From Methylophilaceae bacterium (GTDB lineage: Bacteria; Pseudomonadota; Gammaproteobacteria; Burkholderiales; Methylophilaceae), in assembly GCA_025362115.1 (NCBI GenBank), contig JANYIK010000035.1:1-6939 (forward strand): 6,939 nucleotides of DNA, written 5' to 3'. Positions within the stretch are counted from its first letter, which is position 1. Every line of letters starts with the position of its first letter. Both the position numbers and the translations under genes were made by a program. This document shows, in pieces, positions 1 through 4,984 of this stretch. The notes below the pieces were generated by a model. It was given only the letters and a program-made list of their open reading frames with translations. It did no database searches and had not been told where the DNA came from.

Positions 1-813
1 ACGGGTGAGGTATTTTCCCTTCACCGGCCAATCGCGCCATACCACCTGAGTTGCATCATCTAGCTTAAGCTCGTCGGCTTTGGCTTCCTTCTCGGTGACG
101 GGGAAAGCCAGCTTCCATTCGCCATCGGCCTTGACGGCTTCCATAAACTCGCGGGTGATGAGGCAGGACAGGTTGAACTGGCGCAGACGGCCATTCTCGC
201 GCTTCACTTTCACAAAATCCGCCACGTCGGGATGGGAAATGTCGAAAGTCGCCATCTGCGCGCCACGGCGTCCGCCAGCGGAGGACACGGTGAAACACAT
301 CTTGTCGTAGATATCCATAAAAGATAGCGGGCCGGAGGTGTATGCCCCCGCACCCGCCACAAACGCTCCCTTAGGGCGGAGCGTGGAGAACTCATAGCCG
401 ATGCCACAGCCAGCTTTGAGTGTGAGACCAGCTTCATGGACTTTTTCTAAAATCCCATTCATGGAATCTTCCACGATGCCGGAAACCGTGCAATTGATGG
501 TGCTGGTGGCGGGTTTATGCTCAAGCGCACCCGCGTTGGAGGTGATGCGCCCGGCGGGAATAGCGCCGCGACGTAGCGCCCACAGAAATTTGTCGTACCA
601 CAAGGATTTTTTATCTTCGCCGGTTTCCACATCGGCCAGCGCACGCGCTACACGCTTGTAGGTGTCGTCTATGTCCTGATCTATGGCGTCGCCTTGCTTG
701 GTCTTGAGGCGATATTTTTTATCCCAGATATCGAGCGACACCGATTGCATGCCAACGGCTTGTCGCGTCCCGTCTTGCTCTCCATCTGCCACCAGTTTCA
801 CTGCCTTCAGCAT
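1..813 (-). CDS. nrdJ: Adenosylcobalamin-dependent (class II) ribonucleotide reductase, N-terminal 271 codons, partial at window edge
   Basis: This enzyme reduces ribonucleotides to deoxyribonucleotides in the cytoplasm, using a radical generated from adenosylcobalamin, so it works with or without oxygen. The visible part starts at ATG 813-811, preceded by a GGGAGAG Shine-Dalgarno with about 7 bases of spacing, and stays open to base 1. Class II proteins usually run to 700 residues or more, so well over half is missing. Visible landmarks are SLDIWDKKY (26-34), PAGRI (86-90), INCTVSG (106-112; Cys108 is the expected first cysteine of the active-site redox pair), GCGIGYEFSTLRP (135-147), GPLSFM (161-166, specificity loop 1 region) and GGRRGAQM (180-187, loop 2 region). 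The cysteine that carries the thiyl radical and the C-terminal tail lie outside the window. No ATP-cone precedes the core, because only about 20 residues come before it. A later start at Met22 is possible but has no ribosome binding site. The family call is firm; the subclass rests on the GCGIGYEFSTLRP type of motif and on homology recognised by eye. Confidence 0.93.
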   Translation of the reverse strand, partial: MLKAVKLVADGEQDGTRQAVGMQSVSLDIWDKKYRLKTKQGDAIDQDIDDTYKRVARALADVETGEDKKSLWYDKFLWALRRGAIPAGRITSNAGALEHKPATSTINCTVSGIVEDSMNGILEKVHEAGLTLKAGCGIGYEFSTLRPKGAFVAGAGAYTSGPLSFMDIYDKMCFTVSSAGGRRGAQMATFDISHPDVADFVKVKRENGRLRQFNLSCLITREFMEAVKADGEWKLAFPVTEKEAKADELKLDDATQVVWRDWPVKGKYLTR

Positions 814-872
814 ATCGCCACTCTCCCTTTTTTACCCTGCTTTTTGTATCGAAAATTACTTACTTGTTTTTA

Positions 873-888
873 TTGGAAAAAATTCCAA
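873..888. repeat. Perfect 6-base inverted repeat in the nrdJ leader
   Basis: TTGGAA (873-878) and TTCCAA (883-888) form a perfect inverted repeat around AAAA, directly beside NrdR box 1. In the nrdJ transcript it could form a 6-bp hairpin with a UUUU loop, which would be weak. It could instead be an operator for another regulator. It does not match the NrdR consensus and has no following T-run that would make it a terminator. Its function is unknown. Confidence 0.35.
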
Positions 889-889
889 A

Positions 890-905
890 CCACAATATGT
901 TGTGA
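890..905. promoter_or_regulatory. NrdR box 1 (downstream of nrdJ promoter)
   Basis: The 16-mer CCACAATATGTTGTGA matches the palindromic NrdR-box consensus acaCwAtATaTwGtgt at 13 of 16 positions, including the whole core except one base. NrdR is a zinc-finger/ATP-cone repressor that binds pairs of such boxes upstream of ribonucleotide reductase genes. This box lies at about +5 to +20 relative to the predicted nrdJ start, a position where a bound repressor would block transcription. The nrdR gene itself is not in the window. Confidence 0.8.
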
Positions 906-916
906 CCGAATGCAAC

Positions 917-944
917 ATTAAACCCGTTCAATTGTGTCCGTCAA
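917..944 (-). promoter_or_regulatory. Predicted sigma-70 promoter of nrdJ
   Basis: On the minus strand TTGACG (944-939) and TTTAAT (922-917) are separated by 16 bases. Each hexamer matches its sigma-70 consensus at five of six positions. Transcription would begin near 910, giving a leader of about 97 bases before the nrdJ ATG. The region between the hexamers is occupied by the second NrdR-box-like site, which supports this being the real, regulated promoter. No start-site data are available. Confidence 0.65.
922..937. promoter_or_regulatory. NrdR box 2 (between -35 and -10 of nrdJ promoter)
   Basis: Read on the minus strand this is ACACAATTGAACGGGT, which matches the NrdR consensus at 11 of 16 positions. 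One half (ACACAAT) is perfect and the other is degenerate. It starts 32 bases from box 1, leaving a 16-base spacer. That is the spacing known for NrdR box pairs, about three helical turns, which places both boxes on the same face of the DNA. The spacing and the promoter position support this weaker box more than its sequence does. Confidence 0.65.
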
Positions 945-1052
945 GCGTTCCCAAAAATATATTTTTATGCTGTTATGTAGTTTAATCACTAGCCAAAGCA
1001 GAGGCTTTTGTGGCAGCACCTCAAGCGTCGCTGACTGTGCGAAAATGCGTCT

Positions 1053-2327
1053 ATGCTCACACGCTGGCTCTACACCTTATTGCTGACTATTTTGTTGCCC
1101 TTGGTGCCGATTCGGCTGCTGTGGCGAGGGCTGCGTCAGCCGGAATATCGTCAACACTGGGGGGAGCGTTTCGGGTTTTATTCTTCCCCCCTTTCCCCTG
1201 CGCCCACTATTTGGCTGCATTGCGTTTCAGTGGGTGAAACCCGCGCCGCACTGCCCCTCATCGTCCTGCTGTGTTCGCACTATCCCAAGCATCGTATTCT
1301 CATCACACACGGCACACCAACCGGGCGCGCTACCAGCGAACAACTATTAGGGAATGCGGTGCATAGCTGTTATCTGCCTTATGACTTGCCTTTTGCTGTG
1401 GAGCGATTTTTACGGCATTTTCAACCACAACTGGGGCTACTCATGGAAACCGAGCTGTGGTTCAACCTGATAGCGCAATGCAAGGCAAGGCAGATTCCAC
1501 TGTTACTTGTGAACGCGCGCTTGTCCGAAAAATCGGCACGCGGTTACGCCAAGCTGGGAAGGCTTGCCAGTCAAGGCTTAAGACAGTTGGCAGGTATCGC
1601 GGCGCAGACCAACGCCGATGCCGAAAGGCTGCGGCGACTTGGCGCGCAGGAAGTCAGTGTGATGGGTAATCTGAAATTTGATGTTGCTCCTCCCGCCAAT
1701 GCTACCGAGCAAGGAATGCAACTTCGTCACTTGTTTGGCAATACACGCCCGGTCTTTCTTGTTGCCAGTACCCGCGAAGGTGAAGAAGCACTGATTTTGG
1801 ACGCGCTTGTTGAGGCTAATATTCCTGATTTATTGACCGTCATCGTGCCACGACATCCTCAGCGCTTTGACGCAGTTGCGGCATTGTTACAGAAGCGAGG
1901 AATACGCCACGTCAGACGCAGTCAATTGTTACCATCTAGCCCTTCAGAAGCCCCAGAACTCCACGTGGCAGTGATATTAGGTGACAGCATGGGCGACCTT
2001 TTCAGCTACTACGTTGCTTGCGACTTAGCTTTGATTGGAGGCAGTTTATTGACTTTTGGTGGGCAGAATCTGATAGAAGCCTGTGCCTTGGGTAAACCCA
2101 TACTACTTGGGCCGCATACCTATAACTTTGCTGAAGCCAGCGAACAGGCGGTTGCAGCAGGAGCTGCGCTGCGAGTTGATAATACAGAACAATTGACACT
2201 GGCTTTACAGCGCTTGATGGCAGACAAGGTGCAGCGAGACGCTATGGGAGAAGCTGGGCTGTCTTTTGCGGCGGCTAACCGTGGTGCGGCAACGCGCACT
2301 TTGCAATTGATAGAAAAGTTTATCTGA
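1053..2327 (+). CDS. waaA: 3-deoxy-D-manno-octulosonic acid (Kdo) transferase, lipid A-specific
   Basis: WaaA (KdtA) transfers Kdo from CMP-Kdo to the lipid IVA precursor at the cytoplasmic face of the inner membrane, the first step of lipopolysaccharide core assembly. The 424-residue length is essentially that of the E. coli enzyme. Residues 5-24 form a hydrophobic N-terminal membrane anchor. VSVGET (59-63) carries the expected catalytic Glu62, followed by METELWFN (131-138), the inter-domain GNLKFD (205-210), VPRHP (265-269), and a C-terminal GT-B nucleotide-binding region with GDSMGDL (310-316), GGSLLTFGGQN (329-339) and GPHTYNF (353-359). The sequence cannot show whether it adds one Kdo or two. 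An in-frame TGA at 1032-1034 and the lack of other starts fix the start at ATG 1053, although no clear Shine-Dalgarno precedes it. An out-of-frame ATG at 1045 would read only 13 codons. The gene stands alone on the plus strand and converges on the hydrolase gene. Confidence 0.96.
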   Translation: MLTRWLYTLLLTILLPLVPIRLLWRGLRQPEYRQHWGERFGFYSSPLSPAPTIWLHCVSVGETRAALPLIVLLCSHYPKHRILITHGTPTGRATSEQLLGNAVHSCYLPYDLPFAVERFLRHFQPQLGLLMETELWFNLIAQCKARQIPLLLVNARLSEKSARGYAKLGRLASQGLRQLAGIAAQTNADAERLRRLGAQEVSVMGNLKFDVAPPANATEQGMQLRHLFGNTRPVFLVASTREGEEALILDALVEANIPDLLTVIVPRHPQRFDAVAALLQKRGIRHVRRSQLLPSSPSEAPELHVAVILGDSMGDLFSYYVACDLALIGGSLLTFGGQNLIEACALGKPILLGPHTYNFAEASEQAVAAGAALRVDNTEQLTLALQRLMADKVQRDAMGEAGLSFAAANRGAATRTLQLIEKFI

Positions 2328-2886
2328 CCAAGCGGCTAATCTGCTTGAAAGCTTCACCTTCAGCGACTTTGAGCCACTCGAATACTACCGATTCGGTATT
2401 GGTCACGATGACTCCCGCATGCTGCAAACGCTGTAAAGCGTTATAGCAATGGTCTTCGTTGCGCGAAATCACCGCGTCTTCCACCACAAATACTTGCTTG
2501 CCACTGGCTTGTAATTGCAAGGCGGTTTGCAACACGCAAATATGCGCTTCCATACCCGCCAGTATCAACTGTGGTCGGTCACCACGCAGTTTGGCGCTAA
2601 ATTTGGGTTCGTCACCACAGGAAAAACTGGTTTTTTCGATTGGTGAGCCGAGGTGCTGGCTCAACTCAGGTAAAGTCGCACCTAAACCCTTAGGATACTG
2701 CTCGGTATGAAGCGCGGGGATATTTAACAGCTTGGCGGCTTGCAACAAGATACTGCAATTCTTGACGACTTTGGCCAGCGCCGCCTCGTCCATCACACCG
2801 CATAATTTTTGCTGCACATCAATAATCACCAAATGGCTTTGGCTTTCTTGATTGAGGGAATCTTTAATTAGAAGCTCCTGGTTCAT
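2320..2886 (-). CDS. Isochorismatase-family cysteine hydrolase (ISOC1/2-like), substrate unknown
   Basis: This is a 188-residue single-domain alpha/beta hydrolase of the isochorismatase superfamily, a cytoplasmic family that includes isochorismatases, nicotinamidases and N-carbamoyl hydrolases. The expected catalytic triad is present: Asp23 in VIIDVQ (20-25), Lys85 in IEKTSFS (83-89) and Cys117 in GMEAHICVLQTA (111-122). TEQYPKGLGATLPEL (61-75) is typical of the ISOC1/2-like subgroup, whose substrates are mostly undefined, so I give no gene name or reaction. The start ATG 2886 lies inside the last codons of tolC, a 23-base overlap, with GAAGG five bases upstream. It is probably translated by coupling to tolC. 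Starting later would risk losing the strand that carries Asp23. The TAA stop at 2322-2320 overlaps the convergent waaA stop region by 8 bases, and no terminator separates them. Confidence 0.88.
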   Translation of the reverse strand: MNQELLIKDSLNQESQSHLVIIDVQQKLCGVMDEAALAKVVKNCSILLQAAKLLNIPALHTEQYPKGLGATLPELSQHLGSPIEKTSFSCGDEPKFSAKLRGDRPQLILAGMEAHICVLQTALQLQASGKQVFVVEDAVISRNEDHCYNALQRLQHAGVIVTNTESVVFEWLKVAEGEAFKQISRLVR

Positions 2887-4231
2887 TCATGCCTTCAAGC
2901 ATACTGCTGGTTTCGGCCAAATCGTTGTCGTTCAGTACGCCCGCCGCACCTTTAAGCTTGATCACCGAAATCATCCAGGTGTAGCGCGCTTCCAGCAAAT
3001 CACGCTTAGCACTGTAGTACTGTTGTTGAGCATTGAGAACGTCCACGCTGGTACGTACGCCAACTTCATAGCCTAAAGAGGTTGAGTCCAAAGAGCTCAG
3101 GCTGGAAACCAGCGCTTGCTCGTAGGCTTTGACTTGCGCCACAGCACTGGCCACATTCAAATACGCTTGGCGCGTATTCAAATCAGCCGTGCGTCGCGCC
3201 AATTCTAAATCGTCCTGCGCTTTTTGCTGATTGGTTACCGCTTCGCGCTCTTTGGAAGAAATAGAACCGCCTTGATACAACGGGACTTCCATCTTGATGC
3301 CAACCGTAAAATCTCGCAGATCGCTACCGATGCCGTTGGTGCCCCCGTTAGAGCGCGTGTCGGTAACACTGGCTACCAAATCAATGGTGGGATAGTGTCC
3401 AGCCTGAGTGCGCTCAACCTCTTGATTGGCCAATTGCACCGCTTGTTGCTGAATCTTGAGTGGTGGGCTCTGCTGCTCGGCAATTTCCACCCACCCTTCC
3501 ATAGACTGTGGTTGCGGAATCACCACATCCAGTTTTTCTTTAGCGCTAGCCAGTTTTTCTGGCACTTGTCCGGTGATAGCTTGAATAGCACGCAAGCGTA
3601 TTTCCAGATCATTCATCGCGGCAATTTCCTGCGCGATGAGCAAATCATATTTTGCTTGCGCCTCATGTACGTCGGTGATGGTGGCGGTACCCACGTCAAA
3701 GTTGGCTTTGGCCTGCTCTAACTGGCGCACCGTGGCGGCTTTTTGCGCGACCAGCAAATCAATTTTGTCTTGTGCCAGCAATACTTCAAAATAAGCGCTG
3801 GAAGTACGCGTCATCAGATCCAACTTAGCCGCATTCAGCACATCTTCACCCTGTGCCACTTGGATTTTTGCTTGTTCATACTGCGCGTCATTTTGCTTGT
3901 GGTAGAGCGGATGATTGGCGCTGACACTATAGGAAAACGAACCAAAATTTTGCACTCCGCCACTGAACGGATTGGCTTTGCTACCTTTGTAGGTAATATC
4001 GGTATTGCTTTCTTGAGCACTGGCGTTGAATGTCACCGTGGGCAAAGTCAGCGCCTTGCCTTGCACCAGTTTTTCTTGGATCGCCACGTGTGCGCTCTTG
4101 GCAGAAGCCCAAGTAGAATCTGCGGCTTGGGCTTGCTGGTAGATGTCCATCAGTCCTTGCTTGCTACCTTCTGCCATGACCAACGGCGCTGTTGCCAGCA
4201 TCACCGCCAACAGGATCAGTTTTCTTTTCAT
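2864..4231 (-). CDS. tolC: TolC-family outer membrane efflux/secretion protein
   Basis: TolC-type proteins form trimeric channels through the outer membrane and periplasm, and serve as the exit duct for RND, ABC and MFS efflux pumps and type I secretion. From ATG 4231 the protein is 455 residues and begins with a clear signal peptide: MKRK, a hydrophobic stretch to residue 18, and a likely cleavage site after VMA (Ala20). An ATG at 4255 would add eight residues ahead of the lysines and is less likely. The two structural repeats of the family are visible: AYFEVLLAQ followed by FDVGTATITDVHEAQAKYD (from about 146 and 179), and AYLNVASA followed by YEVGVRTSVDVLNAQQQYY (from about 356 and 388). 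Long Ala/Gln/Glu-rich helices between them fit the coiled-coil tunnel. It lies 36 bases after the Pcm-like gene, on the same strand and downstream of the RND permease. It may be that pump's partner, but TolC proteins are often shared, so the assignment is inferred. Confidence 0.93.
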   Translation of the reverse strand: MKRKLILLAVMLATAPLVMAEGSKQGLMDIYQQAQAADSTWASAKSAHVAIQEKLVQGKALTLPTVTFNASAQESNTDITYKGSKANPFSGGVQNFGSFSYSVSANHPLYHKQNDAQYEQAKIQVAQGEDVLNAAKLDLMTRTSSAYFEVLLAQDKIDLLVAQKAATVRQLEQAKANFDVGTATITDVHEAQAKYDLLIAQEIAAMNDLEIRLRAIQAITGQVPEKLASAKEKLDVVIPQPQSMEGWVEIAEQQSPPLKIQQQAVQLANQEVERTQAGHYPTIDLVASVTDTRSNGGTNGIGSDLRDFTVGIKMEVPLYQGGSISSKEREAVTNQQKAQDDLELARRTADLNTRQAYLNVASAVAQVKAYEQALVSSLSSLDSTSLGYEVGVRTSVDVLNAQQQYYSAKRDLLEARYTWMISVIKLKGAAGVLNDNDLAETSSMLEGMNEPGASN

Positions 4232-4267
4232 GTTTTTATCTCGAAATACATTCATTTCAATAGCTAA

Positions 4268-4918
4268 CTAAAATGCAAAGCGTTCCGGTTGTGTTGCATT
4301 CATTAACGAGGGCACGCTGGTCTCAAACAAAGATACGCGGCGATAGACCCCTGCCGCCACGCAGTTTACCAGTATTGCTTCCATCGTTGGCGCCTCGCCC
4401 ACTATCGCCAACAAGCGACCACCTACCTTGAGTTGCTGCTCAAATGCTTTGGGCAAAATGGGCAAGGAACCGGTCAGCACAATCACGTCAAAAACACCGT
4501 CTGTCCAACCGTGCGCGCCATCGCCAACCTCCAGAATAATGTTGGAAATGCCATGCACCACCAGCTTTTGCGCAGCAGCGGCGCTCAGTTCAGAAATCAA
4601 TTCAACGCTGTACACTTCCTTGGCCAGTTTGGCCAGCAAGGCCGTCATATAGCCACTGCCGGTACCTATTTCCAAAACGCTATCGGTTTTTTTGAGATCC
4701 AAAGCCTGCAACATGCGTGCTTCCAGTTTGGGAGAGAGCATGGCCTGACCGTGCCCCAAGGGAATCTCCAAATCCGCAAAAGCCAAGCCTTGATAACGCT
4801 CGGGGACAAAGTCTTCACGTGGAACTTTGTTCAGCAATTCCAACACCACAGGATCCAGCACTTCCCAGGTGCGGATCTGCTGTTCAATCATATTGAAACG
4901 CGCATTCTCAAGATTCAT
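4268..4918 (-). CDS. Protein-L-isoaspartate O-methyltransferase-family protein (Pcm-like)
   Basis: This 216-residue protein resembles Pcm, which uses S-adenosylmethionine to methylate isoaspartyl residues in damaged proteins and so starts their repair. The SAM-binding fold is intact: motif I VLEIGTGSGY (81-90), an acidic end of strand 2 in SVEL (Glu106), GDGAHGW (132-138), and FDVIVLTGS (143-151) for motif II. The N-terminal MIEQQIRTWEVLD (10-22) and the ending PERFAF fit a Pcm-like subgroup I associate with betaproteobacterial tolC loci. The expected catalytic motif differs. Where E. coli Pcm has GQTISQPY, this protein has GQAMLSPK (57-64), so the active-site Ser aligns with Leu61, or with Ser62 only after a one-residue shift. 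Isoaspartyl activity is therefore uncertain and no gene symbol is given. ATG 4918 has a good AGGA seven bases upstream. tolC follows after 36 bases, which suggests co-transcription. Confidence 0.85.
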   Translation of the reverse strand: MNLENARFNMIEQQIRTWEVLDPVVLELLNKVPREDFVPERYQGLAFADLEIPLGHGQAMLSPKLEARMLQALDLKKTDSVLEIGTGSGYMTALLAKLAKEVYSVELISELSAAAAQKLVVHGISNIILEVGDGAHGWTDGVFDVIVLTGSLPILPKAFEQQLKVGGRLLAIVGEAPTMEAILVNCVAAGVYRRVSLFETSVPSLMNATQPERFAF

Positions 4919-4942
4919 GAAGGCATCCTATCATATAAAATC

Positions 4943-4951
4943 ATTATTACA
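4943..4951 (-). promoter_or_regulatory. Possible extended -10 promoter of the pcm-like/tolC operon
   Basis: In the 66-base gap between the RND stop and the Pcm-like start, the minus strand reads TGTAATAAT. This is an extended -10 (TGn) followed by AATAAT, five of six to consensus. No good -35 is positioned with it, although TTGCAT (4980-4975) lies further upstream. Transcription would start near 4936, giving a leader of about 17 bases that still contains the AGGA ribosome binding site. The genes could instead be read through from the RND gene, since I see no terminator in the gap. Confidence 0.3.
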
Positions 4952-4984
4952 CAATCACTTAACATGCTTTTATCATGCAAATTT

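Larger units (their letters stand above)
814..1052. other. Divergent nrdJ-waaA intergenic region
   Basis: This is the longest gene-free stretch in the window and is clearly richer in A and T than the flanking genes. Its left part (about 814-944) holds the nrdJ Shine-Dalgarno, an inverted repeat, two NrdR boxes and the nrdJ promoter. The right part (945-1052) should hold the waaA promoter, but I see no convincing -35/-10 pair on the plus strand. A possible bulged hairpin lies at 992-1014: GCC and AAAGC pair with GCTTT and GGC around an AGAG loop. It has no U-tract and no known match. I see no cobalamin riboswitch and no RNA gene. Confidence 0.6.

Noticed and set aside
814..910. Cobalamin riboswitch upstream of the B12-dependent nrdJ
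   Set aside because: The predicted leader is only about 97 bases, AT-rich, and shows no B12-box-like conserved segment or multi-helix fold.
1045..1086. Short leader peptide frame overlapping the waaA start
   Set aside because: It has only 13 codons, no ribosome binding site and no attenuator-like composition, so chance is the simpler explanation.
4253..4255. ATG 4255 as the tolC start
   Set aside because: It puts eight mostly polar residues ahead of the lysine-rich start of the signal peptide. ATG 4231 gives a standard signal peptide.
3224..4267. Plus-strand open frames of 165 and 174 codons opposite tolC
   Set aside because: They lie wholly on the antisense of a well-supported tolC gene, match no family I recognise and have no separate start signals.
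4961..4980. CATGC repeat after the RND gene as a terminator
   Set aside because: Only four or five base pairs can form, with no following T-run on the minus strand. It looks like a chance direct repeat.
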